From Flavobacteriaceae bacterium (GTDB lineage Bacteria > Bacteroidota > Bacteroidia > Flavobacteriales > Flavobacteriaceae), in the NCBI GenBank assembly GCA_029245825.1, contig JAQWON010000124.1:1-30458 (forward strand): a DNA stretch of 30,458 nt, given 5' to 3'. Positions 8,187-15,849 of this stretch are shown in pieces (position 1 is the first letter of the stretch; each line of letters opens with the position of its first letter). The notes under the pieces are model-generated. The model was not told where the DNA came from and did no database searches. It was given only the letters and a program-made list of their open reading frames with translations. A program made the translations under genes and the position numbers.

Positions 8187-8221
8187 AAATGAATGATGGA
8201 TTATTCATTTTTGTATAATCC
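8187..8221. repeat. Two overlapping inverted repeats upstream of the nitrogen operon
   Basis: AAATGAAT (8187-8194) pairs with ATTCATTT (8203-8210), and GGATTAT (8198-8204) pairs with ATAATCC (8215-8221). The pairs share two bases, so both cannot form fully at once. They lie 61-95 bp upstream of the porin start, between crcB and the porin. On the minus strand the GGATTAT hairpin is followed by a T-rich stretch, so it may end the crcB transcript or act in control of the nitrogen operon. The rest of the 199-bp gap shows no clear promoter. Confidence 0.4.
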
Positions 8222-8325
8222 GTTTTTTGTTCATTGAAAAAATAAAAAATTCTTTTTTTTGAATATTATAAATTATCAAATCCTCAAAAAAATGATGAAT
8301 TGAAAATTTATGATATAATAAAATG

Positions 8326-8712
8326 CTATATTCTTAAATAAATGATCTTTTCAAAAAGAAAACCTAGATAAACCATAATTACACTAAAAAAAATACTTAC
8401 AGAAATATAGATTGAAGAAACCAAGTAATTTTCTGATTTGAAAAGCGAATAATTTTCAAATGAAAATGCAGAGAAAGTAGTAAATCCTCCGCAAATTCCG
8501 ATTCCCAAAAAAACGATTAAATCAGATCTTGAGTCAACTGAAAAACGAAGAGCATATCCCATTATAAAACCAATTAAAAAACATCCTAATAAATTTACAG
8601 TAAGTGTCCCCCAGGGGAAAGTGCTATTTTCATGTGGCATTATTTTAATAAGTAGATATCTAGCCAAGCTGCCAAAACCACCACCTAGAAAAACCAATAT
8701 TAACTGTTTCAA
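8326..8712 (-). CDS. crcB: Fluoride channel CrcB/Fluc
   Basis: Dual-topology inner-membrane channel that exports fluoride. The 128-residue length and four hydrophobic segments fit the family. Signatures are GGGFGSLARYLL (10-21), WGTLTVNLLGCFLIG (34-48, with the pore Asn) and GICGGFTTFSAFSFE (about 76-90, with the pore phenylalanines and the central Na-site region). Start is ATG 8712. The upstream 63-residue membrane protein gene ends 18 nt away, so the two form a likely operon. No fluoride riboswitch is evident upstream. Confidence 0.95.
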   Translation of the reverse strand: MKQLILVFLGGGFGSLARYLLIKIMPHENSTFPWGTLTVNLLGCFLIGFIMGYALRFSVDSRSDLIVFLGIGICGGFTTFSAFSFENYSLFKSENYLVSSIYISVSIFFSVIMVYLGFLFEKIIYLRI

Positions 8713-8730
8713 AACAAAAGTGATTAAGAG

Positions 8731-8922
8731 TTAATTTTTTTGAGTTAATATTTTTATTAAAAAAAGAAGTAAAATTAATGAAATGAAAACAATTAATATT
8801 TTGTAACTCCCTTTGTAATAAGTTTTATTGCCTTTAAAATCTTTTCTGTATGATAATACTAAGATTAAAACAAAACTTATAAAAAATATTATTGCAAAGG
8901 CTAATTGTCCTTTACTGAACAT
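8731..8922 (-). CDS. Small two-helix membrane protein, upstream partner of crcB
   Basis: A 63-residue protein with two hydrophobic segments (about 7-24 and 42-60) separated by the charged loop YRKDFKGNKTYYKGS. It has a short basic C-terminus ending TQKN. Proteins of similar size and pattern occur in Flavobacteriia, to my recollection, but carry no assigned function. The 18-nt gap to crcB on the same strand indicates co-transcription, so a link to ion or envelope homeostasis is possible but unproven. The start ATG at 8922 gives a plausible N-in hydrophobic segment. Confidence 0.75.
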   Translation of the reverse strand: MFSKGQLAFAIIFFISFVLILVLSYRKDFKGNKTYYKGSYKILIVFISLILLLFLIKILTQKN

Positions 8923-8977
8923 GCAGTTTTTTTGACTAAATTAGAAAAATATTATAAACTTTATAAATACCCACAAA

Positions 8978-9370
8978 ATGATTAAAGAAGAATTAAAGCA
9001 TGTTGAAGATTTTCATAATGCTTTTGGCTTAGGTGTTGCAAAAAAACCTACAATAGATTTATCTAAAGAAACAGTAAAACTAAGATTTAATCTAATGAAA
9101 GAAGAAAATGAAGAATATTTTGAAGCTGCAAAAAGAAATGATATTATTGAAGTAGCTGATGCATTAGGCGACATGCTATATATATTATGTGGGACTATTC
9201 TATCTCATGGTATGCAAGATAAAATTCACGAGGTTTTCGAAGAAATACAGAGAAGTAACATGAGTAAATTGGGTGATGATGGAAATCCAATTTATAGAAA
9301 AGACGGTAAAGTAATGAAAGGGCCAAAATATTTCAAACCAAATATAAAGGCTATTTTAAAAGATAATTAA
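8978..9370 (+). CDS. MazG-like nucleoside triphosphate pyrophosphohydrolase
   Basis: A 130-residue all-alpha NTP pyrophosphohydrolase-like protein, expected to hydrolyse a nucleoside triphosphate or related nucleotide to the monophosphate plus pyrophosphate. The metal-binding pattern EExxE is seen at E42-E43-x-x-E46, followed by ExxD at E58-D61 in EVADALGDMLYI. The C-terminal part (about 95-125, SKLGDDGNPIYRKDGKVMKGPKYFKP) is characteristic of a MazG-like subfamily also common in phages. Its substrate cannot be read from sequence. Its last 4 nt overlap the end of the convergent ilvE gene. Confidence 0.85.
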   Translation: MIKEELKHVEDFHNAFGLGVAKKPTIDLSKETVKLRFNLMKEENEEYFEAAKRNDIIEVADALGDMLYILCGTILSHGMQDKIHEVFEEIQRSNMSKLGDDGNPIYRKDGKVMKGPKYFKPNIKAILKDN

Positions 9371-10413
9371 TTAACAGGAAATCTCCACCCGAAAGGATCA
9401 TCAATCAAATTGTATTGAATAGAGGTTATTTTTTCCTTTAAAATATCAGCAAAAGAATCTTTTATTTGACTGATTTCATATTTTTTATCGTTAAACTTAA
9501 AACTACTTATTGGACATACAACAACTGCGGTTCCAGCTCCAAAGATTTCTTTTAATTCACCCTTTTTGTGAGATGATATAATTTCTTCTACTTTTATTGG
9601 CCTAACCTCTGTTTTAATCTTAAGATTATCAGCTAATTGAATGACACTTTTTCTAGTTACTCCATCTAAAATCCGATCATTTAGGGGACTAGTAATAAGC
9701 GTATCATTGATTCTAAAAAAAACATTCATTGTTCCAGCTTCTTCAAGATATTCATGGTTATTAGCATCTGTCCAAATTATCTGATTACACCCTTCCTTTT
9801 CAGCTAGAGATGTAGGATAAAATTGAGCAGCGTAGTTACCTGCAGCCTTAGCATAACCAACACCACCACTAGCAGCTCTGCTATATTTTTCAGAAATTAA
9901 AACATCAACTCTACCACCATAATAAGATTTAACCGGACAACAAATGATAAAAAACATGTATTCTTTAGATGGAGCAGCCTGAAGGTTTGGTGAACTAGCA
10001 AAAATGAAAGGTCTTATATATAAAGAGTTACCAATACCTGGCTTGATCCATTCTGAATCTATTCGTAAAAGGTTAGTTAATCCTTTAAAAAATAAATCTT
10101 TCGGTAATTCAGGCATATTTAATCTTAATGAAGATCTATTCATTCTTTCAAAGTTTTCTTCTGGACGAAACAGCCATACTTTTCCTTTAGAATCTTTATA
10201 TGCTTTCATTCCTTCAAAAATTGCTTGTCCATAGTGAAATGAACTTGTTGAGGGATCTAAACTAATTGAACCATATGGTAAAATTTTTGGATTCTTCCAA
10301 GAACCATAAGAGTATTTACACATAAACATATGATCTGAAAAAAAAGTCCCAAATGAAAGATTGTTAAAATCAACATTTTTAAACTTGGACTTTTTAGAGT
10401 GGATTATTTCCAT
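9367..10413 (-). CDS. ilvE: Branched-chain amino acid aminotransferase
   Basis: PLP enzyme (fold type IV, class IV) interconverting Leu, Ile and Val with their 2-oxo acids using glutamate/2-oxoglutarate. The 348 residues match the larger BCAT type. N-terminal features include a short lead to SFHYGQAIFEGMKAY (about 58-72). The Schiff-base Lys lies in GVGYAKAAGNYA, and the cofactor-binding segment is EYLEEAGTMNVFF. C-terminal DRILDGVTRKS and GAGTAVVVCPI are also family hallmarks. It converges on the MazG-like gene with a 4-nt overlap and stands alone on the minus strand. Two exact TAnnTTTG boxes occur just upstream of its ATG. Confidence 0.95.
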   Translation of the reverse strand: MEIIHSKKSKFKNVDFNNLSFGTFFSDHMFMCKYSYGSWKNPKILPYGSISLDPSTSSFHYGQAIFEGMKAYKDSKGKVWLFRPEENFERMNRSSLRLNMPELPKDLFFKGLTNLLRIDSEWIKPGIGNSLYIRPFIFASSPNLQAAPSKEYMFFIICCPVKSYYGGRVDVLISEKYSRAASGGVGYAKAAGNYAAQFYPTSLAEKEGCNQIIWTDANNHEYLEEAGTMNVFFRINDTLITSPLNDRILDGVTRKSVIQLADNLKIKTEVRPIKVEEIISSHKKGELKEIFGAGTAVVVCPISSFKFNDKKYEISQIKDSFADILKEKITSIQYNLIDDPFGWRFPVN

Positions 10414-10417
10414 TGTT

Positions 10418-10439
10418 CAAATATAATTTGCCAAAGTTA
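10418..10439 (-). promoter_or_regulatory. Two candidate -7 boxes for ilvE
   Basis: On the minus strand TAACTTTG (10439-10432) and TATATTTG (10425-10418) both fit TAnnTTTG. The farther one would give a leader of about 13 nt; the nearer would give an almost leaderless message. Neither has a clear TTTG about 19 nt upstream. Confidence 0.35.
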
Positions 10440-10516
10440 ATTTTTATTAATAATTAAATACATTTTTTTTTTCAATGGAAAATAATTTTAATATATATTG
10501 TCGATATAACTAACTG

Positions 10517-11443
10517 ATGAAAATTTTAATCACAGGAGCTACTGGTTTAATAGGAAAGGCTGTAATTAAAGCCGCCCTTAATCAAAATTTCAAAGTCAAT
10601 TACTTGACAAGAGATAAAAGTAAAATTAAAAGTAGCATTGACTGTGAAGGTTTTTACTGGGATATAAAAAAAGATTATATAGATTTAAAATGTTTTGAAG
10701 GAGTTAATGCGATAATAAATTTAGCTGGGGAAAAGATTTTTCAAAAATGGACAAAAAAAAGTAAAAAAGAAATTTTGTTAAGTAGGCTAAAACCTATTGA
10801 TTTGTTGATTAAGGGTATAAAATTATCAAATGAAATCGGGATAAGAACTTTTGTCTCTGCTTCTGCAATAGGGATTTATCAAAGTAATTTTGAGAAGAAT
10901 TATAGTGAAAATGAAACAAATAATCCTCAAAATTTTATTCAAAAAACAATTTATGATTGGGAAAAAAAATCTTTAAGTGTCAGAAAATTTATTCCTTACA
11001 CCTCGGTTCTAAGAATTGGTTTAGTCTTGTCAAAAAGTAACGGATACTTTAAAGAGACAGATCACCCCATGAAGTTTGGCTTTGGAATTCAATTAGGGTC
11101 AGGAAATCAATGGCAAAGCTGGATTCACATTAATGATATAGCTAATATGTTTTTATTTATTACTGGATTAAATACAAAAGGAATTTATAATGCAGTTGCT
11201 CCAAAACCTTTATTTCAAAAATCGTTTTTGAAACTAATTAGAAAAAGAAAATTTAGAAAATTTATAATAATTAAATTACCTAATTTCATTCTAAGAGTTT
11301 TGTTTGGGAAAAGAGCTTCTATATTAATTGATAGTCAGAGAGTTAGTTCAAAAAAAATCCTTGAATTAGGATATAAATTTATTTATGAAGAAGCTAATAA
11401 AGCTTTAAATAATTTATACAAAAGAGATGACAATTTGACATAA
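10517..11443 (+). CDS. TIGR01777-family NAD(P)-dependent epimerase-like oxidoreductase
   Basis: A 308-residue extended short-chain dehydrogenase fold protein related to E. coli YfcH. The Rossmann nucleotide-binding motif ITGATGLIG lies at 5-13, NLAGEKIF is in the middle, and the SASAIGIY segment (about 115-122) stands where SDR enzymes carry the catalytic Ser and Tyr. Late family motifs are RIGLVLSKS, GSGNQWQSWIHINDIA and YNAVAPKP, and a DUF1731-like C-terminus includes RASILIDSQRV. The true substrate of this family is not established. It is divergent from ilvE (103-bp gap) and 46 nt upstream of grpE. Confidence 0.88.
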   Translation: MKILITGATGLIGKAVIKAALNQNFKVNYLTRDKSKIKSSIDCEGFYWDIKKDYIDLKCFEGVNAIINLAGEKIFQKWTKKSKKEILLSRLKPIDLLIKGIKLSNEIGIRTFVSASAIGIYQSNFEKNYSENETNNPQNFIQKTIYDWEKKSLSVRKFIPYTSVLRIGLVLSKSNGYFKETDHPMKFGFGIQLGSGNQWQSWIHINDIANMFLFITGLNTKGIYNAVAPKPLFQKSFLKLIRKRKFRKFIIIKLPNFILRVLFGKRASILIDSQRVSSKKILELGYKFIYEEANKALNNLYKRDDNLT

Positions 11444-11467
11444 ATTTTTTTTTTGGCAGTACTTTTG
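11434..11467 (+). promoter_or_regulatory. Candidate Bacteroidota-type promoter for grpE-dnaJ
   Basis: TTTG (11434-11437) and TACTTTTG (11460-11467) match the -33 and -7 consensus boxes with a 22-nt spacer, slightly longer than the typical 19. The predicted start of transcription lies about 15 nt before the grpE ATG. The -33 box lies inside the end of the upstream oxidoreductase gene. Confidence 0.45.
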
Positions 11468-11489
11468 TGTATCAATAAAAAAAAAGATC

Positions 11490-12005
11490 ATGTCTAATAA
11501 AGGTAAATCAAAAGTAGATTCTTCTAAAAAGAGAAAATCTTCCAAGAATAATTCGCTGAAAGCTGATGATTTAAAGATAGAATTAAGTGAAGCAAAGGAC
11601 AAGTATCTCAGATTGTTTGCAGAATTTGAAAATTTCAAAAAACGAACTGCAAAGGAAAGACTTGAGCTTTTTAAAACAGCAGGACAGGATATAATTTTAT
11701 CTTTATTAACGGTTTTAGATGATTTTAACCGGGCAGAAAAGCAGTATAAAAAAGATGATTTAACCTCTGAAATAGAGGGTTTTATTTTAATAGGTAATAA
11801 ATTTAAAGATATATTAAAGAACCATGATCTTGAAGAAATATTAACTAAACAGGGAGATGATTTTGATTCTGAAAAGCATGAAGCAATATCTCAACTCCCA
11901 GTTAATTCAAAGGGTAAAAAAGGGAAAATAATTGATGTTGTTGAAAAGGGATATCAATTAGGTGAAAAAATAATACGCTACCCAAAGGTAGTTGTTGGGA
12001 AATAA
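11490..12005 (+). CDS. grpE: Nucleotide exchange factor GrpE
   Basis: GrpE releases ADP from the DnaK chaperone and acts with DnaJ. The 171-residue product starts with a Lys/Ser-rich disordered tail (1-25), then a long coiled-coil helix (about 26-60) with the conserved RLFAEFENFKKRTAKE. A four-helix region includes LLTVLDDFNRAE. The C-terminal beta domain carries FDSEKHEAIS, VVEKGYQLGEKIIRYPKVVV. It is directly followed by dnaJ (6-nt gap). dnaK is not in this window. A promoter-like pair of boxes precedes the gene. Confidence 0.95.
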   Translation: MSNKGKSKVDSSKKRKSSKNNSLKADDLKIELSEAKDKYLRLFAEFENFKKRTAKERLELFKTAGQDIILSLLTVLDDFNRAEKQYKKDDLTSEIEGFILIGNKFKDILKNHDLEEILTKQGDDFDSEKHEAISQLPVNSKGKKGKIIDVVEKGYQLGEKIIRYPKVVVGK

Positions 12006-12011
12006 ATATTT

Positions 12012-13127
12012 ATGAAAGAAGATTTTTATGAAATTTTAGGAGTTGGTAAATCTGCTACTTCAGCCGAAATAAAAAAAGCCTATCGTAAAAAAGCAATTGA
12101 ATATCATCCAGATAAAAATCCTGGAGATAAAGAGGCGGAAACAAACTTTAAAAAAGCTGCCCAAGCATATGAGGTTTTAAGTGATTCTAACAAGCGAAAA
12201 CAATATGATCAATTTGGTCATGCTGCTTTTGAAGGAGGAGCTGGATTTGGAAGTGGAGGAATGAATATGGAAGATATCTTTAGTCAATTTGGAGATATTT
12301 TTGGCAGTGCATTTGGAAGTAGCTTTAGTGGATTTGGTGGTTTTGGACAGACCCAAAATAGATCAAGAGGAACTAATTTAAGAATTCGTGTTCAGCTAAG
12401 TTTAAATGAAATTTATAATGGTGTAAGTAAAAAGATTAAGGTAAAAAGAAAAGTTCAGGCCTCTGGTGTATCATATACAACATGTTCTACTTGTAAAGGC
12501 ACAGGACAAATAATAAGAGTAAGTAATACAATTTTAGGAAGAATGCAGTCATCCAGTGTTTGTAATGTCTGTAGTGGAAGTGGTAAAACAATTTTAAACA
12601 GGCCACAGGGCTCTGATGAAAATGGGATGATCTTAAATGAAGAAACAGTTGAAATTAAAATTCCACCTGGCGTTGAAGAGGGTATGCAATTAAAAGTTTC
12701 TGGTAAAGGAAATACTGCACCAGGTGATGGAATATCAGGTGATCTGTTGGTTTTAATTGAAGAAGTATCAGACAAAGAATTTATTCGTGAAGGAAATCAC
12801 ATCCATCATGATCTCTATATAAGTATTTCAGAGGCCGCATTAGGTGTTTCTAAGGATATTGATTTACTTGAAGGAAAAGTTAGGATAAAGCTTGAATCTG
12901 GTATTCAATCCGGAAAAACATTACGCTTGAGGGGGAAAGGTTTGCCTGATATTGAAGGTTATGGCAAAGGCGATTTATTAATTCATGTTAATGTTTGGAC
13001 ACCAAAAGAACTTAATAGAGAACAAAGACAGTTTTTTCAAAAAATGCTTGATGATGATAATTTTAAACCCAATCCGGAAAAATCTGAAAAGTCCTTTTTT
13101 GAAAAGGTAAAAGATATGTTTTCATAA
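12012..13127 (+). CDS. dnaJ: Chaperone DnaJ with reduced zinc-binding domain
   Basis: Hsp40 co-chaperone that delivers substrates to DnaK and stimulates its ATPase. Of 371 residues, 1-70 form the J domain with HPD at 32-34. A Gly/Phe-rich linker (about 71-115) follows, then the beta-domain I. The usual cysteine-rich domain has four CxxCxGxG motifs; here only two are present, C158/C161 and C184/C187, separated by the segment typical between motifs 2 and 3. Motif 1 is replaced by KVQASGVSY and motif 4 by a cysteine-free stretch around NRPQGSDENG. The protein should thus keep zinc site II and lack site I. The C-terminal substrate-binding domain and the end, FFEKVKDMFS, are intact. It is co-directional with grpE, 6 nt upstream. 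Confidence 0.95.
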   Translation: MKEDFYEILGVGKSATSAEIKKAYRKKAIEYHPDKNPGDKEAETNFKKAAQAYEVLSDSNKRKQYDQFGHAAFEGGAGFGSGGMNMEDIFSQFGDIFGSAFGSSFSGFGGFGQTQNRSRGTNLRIRVQLSLNEIYNGVSKKIKVKRKVQASGVSYTTCSTCKGTGQIIRVSNTILGRMQSSSVCNVCSGSGKTILNRPQGSDENGMILNEETVEIKIPPGVEEGMQLKVSGKGNTAPGDGISGDLLVLIEEVSDKEFIREGNHIHHDLYISISEAALGVSKDIDLLEGKVRIKLESGIQSGKTLRLRGKGLPDIEGYGKGDLLIHVNVWTPKELNREQRQFFQKMLDDDNFKPNPEKSEKSFFEKVKDMFS

Positions 13128-13267
13128 AAATAAATAAGTATGTTATTTGTTTTTTAATTTATTCAGATCTAAGCAATTTTGACCTTCTTTAAATACAGAG
13201 GTAACTTTTATATTATCTTAGCAAATAATTTATCAATTCATTGGTTGATTTAAATCAAGCCCTATAT

Positions 13268-14434
13268 ATGATAAAGAAGATATTATTAATTGAAGATGAA
13301 GTTCCTATAAGAAGGGTTTTGTCTAGAATTCTAACTGAGGAAAATAAAAATTATATTTTAACTGAAGCAGAGGATGGCAAGTCTGGCTTAATTGAAATCT
13401 CAAAAACAAATTTTGATTTGGTTTTATGTGATATAAAGATGCCAAAAATGGATGGGATTGAAGTTTTAAAAAAAGCAAAGGAAAAGTATGCTGCTGTTCC
13501 ATTTATAATGCTAACTGGGCATGGAAATATTGAAACGGCTGTTAAAGCTATGAAATATGGAGCATATGATTTTATTCCTAAGCCACCAGATTTAAATCGC
13601 TTACTTACCTCTGTCCGTAATGCTTTGGAGAGGAAAGACTTAGTTGTAGAAAACAAAAAATTAAAGAGAAAAATTTTAGACAAGTATAAAATAATTGGAG
13701 GTTCAAAAGAAATTAATAAAATACATGACATAATTGATAAAGTTGCTCCTACGGATGCAAGAGTTTTAATTACTGGTGCAAATGGAACAGGCAAGGAGTT
13801 AGTTGCGCATCAATTACATCGAAAAAGTCTAAGAAACAATAAACCTTTTATTGAGTTAAATTGTGCTGCAATCCCATCTGAATTAATTGAGAGTGAATTA
13901 TTTGGCCATTTAAAAGGATCATTTACATCAGCAATAAGGGATCATTCAGGAAAATTTGAAAAAGCAAATAATGGAACACTCTTTTTGGATGAAATAGCAG
14001 ATATGAGTTTGAATGCTCAGGCAAAAGTACTTAGAGCTCTTGAAGAAAATAAAATTCAAAGAGTTGGTGGTTCTAAGGATATAATGGTAGACGTTAGAGT
14101 CATTGCGGCAACAAATAAGGATCTTAATCAAGAAATAAAAAAAGGAAAGTTTCGAGAGGACCTATATCATAGATTAGCTGTTATTCTTATTGAAGTTCCA
14201 ACTTTAAATATGAGAAAAAATGATATTCCAATTTTAGCAAATCATTTTCTTAAAACTATTTCAGAAGAACAAGGAGTAGAGGTTAAGAATCTCTCTGAGA
14301 ATGCTGTTGAAAGGCTTACTAAGTATTCATGGACTGGCAACGTTAGAGAATTAAGAAATGTTATAGAGAGATTAATCATTTTAGGTAATAATCCAATTAC
14401 TGAAAAGGATATAAATCAATTTGCTGCTAAATAA
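13268..14434 (+). CDS. Sigma-54-type AAA+ response regulator without DNA-binding domain
   Basis: NtrC-class two-component output protein of 388 residues. The receiver domain (1-118) has acidic E9/D10, phospho-acceptor D55 in LVLCDIKMPKMDG, T83 and K105. The AAA+ domain (about 140-375) has Walker A GANGTGKE (170-177), Walker B GTLFLDEI (236-243), the arginine-finger region FREDLYHRL and the sensor WTGNVRELRN (355-364). The sigma-54 contact loop, normally GAFTGA, reads GSFTSA (217-222). The chain ends directly after the AAA+ lid, so the usual Fis-type helix-turn-helix is missing. ATG 13268 is chosen over an in-frame TTG at 13241 because MIKKILLIEDE is the normal receiver start. No histidine kinase gene is nearby. 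The M28 peptidase gene starts 7 nt after its stop. Confidence 0.9.
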   Translation: MIKKILLIEDEVPIRRVLSRILTEENKNYILTEAEDGKSGLIEISKTNFDLVLCDIKMPKMDGIEVLKKAKEKYAAVPFIMLTGHGNIETAVKAMKYGAYDFIPKPPDLNRLLTSVRNALERKDLVVENKKLKRKILDKYKIIGGSKEINKIHDIIDKVAPTDARVLITGANGTGKELVAHQLHRKSLRNNKPFIELNCAAIPSELIESELFGHLKGSFTSAIRDHSGKFEKANNGTLFLDEIADMSLNAQAKVLRALEENKIQRVGGSKDIMVDVRVIAATNKDLNQEIKKGKFREDLYHRLAVILIEVPTLNMRKNDIPILANHFLKTISEEQGVEVKNLSENAVERLTKYSWTGNVRELRNVIERLIILGNNPITEKDINQFAAK

Positions 14435-14441
14435 ATCAGGA

Positions 14442-15824
14442 ATGTTTAAAATTGTAAACATATTATTTTTTTTATTTTTAAACTCCTTCCTTTTTTCTCA
14501 AACAAGTAATATAGACGAGAATTTTATAAAGATTTATAACACTGCTCTTACAAAAGGGAAAACTTATGAATGGCTGGAACATCTTTCAAATCAAATAGGG
14601 GGTCGTCTCTCAGGGTCATTTAATGCCCGAAGAGCTGTAGAATGGGCTAAAGAAGAATTAGAGTTATTAGAGCTTGATAGTGTTTGGCTTCAGCCTGTAA
14701 TGGTCCCTAAGTGGGTTAGGGGAACATTTGAATACGCAAGTATTGAGTCTAGTCCTGGAAATACAATTAATGTTCCGATCTGCGCATTAGGAGGATCTGT
14801 TGCAACTCCATCATCTGGAATTAGTGCTAATGTTATTGAAGTAAAAGATTTTGAAGAACTTGAAAGACTGGGCACAAACAAAATTCAAGGAAAAATAGTG
14901 TTTTTTAACCGTCCAATGAGACCAGATTTAATAAACACCTTTGAGTCTTATTCCAAGGCAGTAAACCAAAGATTTAATGGTGCTGAGAAGGCTGCAAAAT
15001 TTGGTGCAAGGGCCGTATTAGTCCGTTCAATGAATTTAAGACTCGATGATTATCCCCATACAGGATCTATGAGTTATGGAAATTTAAAATTGCGTGAAAG
15101 AATTCCTGCGGCCGCTATTAGCACCAATGGTGCTGAGCTATTGAGTTCAATGCTTTCACTTAATCCCAATTTAAAATTTTTTCTAAAGCAAAATTGCAAA
15201 AATTATCCTGATGTACTTTCCTATAATGTGATAGGAGAAATTAGAGGGACTAAAGATCCTGATGAAGTTATTTTAGTAGGAGGTCATCTTGATTCATGGG
15301 ATCTTGGTGATGGGGCACATGATGATGGTGCTGGAATTGTTCAATCGATGGAAGTTCTTAGAATATTTAAAAAATTAAAATTTAAACCAAAAAAAACTAT
15401 AAGAGCTGTTTTTTTTATGAATGAAGAAAATGGTTTAAGAGGCGCCTTGGCTTATGCAGATCATGTTAAAAAAATAAATGAAAAACATCTTTTTGCCCTT
15501 GAATCAGATGCTGGAGGATTTTCCCCAAGGGGTTTTAGTTTTGACTGTAAGAATAAAGATTTTAAAAAAATAATTTCTTGGAAAAAATATTTTGAGCCTT
15601 ACATGGTTGATTATTTTGTTCAAGGAGGTAGTGGCGCAGATATTGGACCATTAAAAAATAGTCAAGTTGTTCTTGCTGGGCTTAGACCTGACTCACAAAG
15701 ATATTTTGAATATCATCATTCAGATAATGATACTTTTGAATCAATCAATAAGAGGGAATTAGAACTTGGAGCTGCTGCAATGACAGCCTTAATATATTTA
15801 GTTGATACTTTTGGTTTTGAATAA
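14442..15824 (+). CDS. Exported M28-family zinc peptidase with PA domain
   Basis: Predicted secreted aminopeptidase or carboxypeptidase (460 residues from ATG 14442). A signal peptide (MFKIVNILFFLFLNSFLFSQ) precedes a mature N-terminal part with an inserted protease-associated domain (about 110-230). The M28 catalytic domain shows GGHLDSWDLGDGAHDDGAG, with zinc-ligand His and Asp. MNEENGLRG holds the catalytic and ligand Glu pair, LESDAGG a ligand Asp, and YHHSDNDT the last ligand His. The set is complete, so activity is expected. It resembles the carboxypeptidase Q-like members of Bacteroidota. An upstream in-frame ATG at 14421 overlaps the regulator gene and would only lengthen the signal peptide. 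It shares a transcript direction with the response regulator 7 nt upstream. Confidence 0.92.
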   Translation: MFKIVNILFFLFLNSFLFSQTSNIDENFIKIYNTALTKGKTYEWLEHLSNQIGGRLSGSFNARRAVEWAKEELELLELDSVWLQPVMVPKWVRGTFEYASIESSPGNTINVPICALGGSVATPSSGISANVIEVKDFEELERLGTNKIQGKIVFFNRPMRPDLINTFESYSKAVNQRFNGAEKAAKFGARAVLVRSMNLRLDDYPHTGSMSYGNLKLRERIPAAAISTNGAELLSSMLSLNPNLKFFLKQNCKNYPDVLSYNVIGEIRGTKDPDEVILVGGHLDSWDLGDGAHDDGAGIVQSMEVLRIFKKLKFKPKKTIRAVFFMNEENGLRGALAYADHVKKINEKHLFALESDAGGFSPRGFSFDCKNKDFKKIISWKKYFEPYMVDYFVQGGSGADIGPLKNSQVVLAGLRPDSQRYFEYHHSDNDTFESINKRELELGAAAMTALIYLVDTFGFE

Positions 15825-15849
15825 GAGTTAATTTTTTCCGCTATTTTTT

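Noticed and set aside
13351..13794. 147-codon minus-strand frame inside the response regulator gene
   Set aside because: The plus strand encodes the conserved receiver and AAA+ domains here; the reverse frame is a by-product of codon bias.
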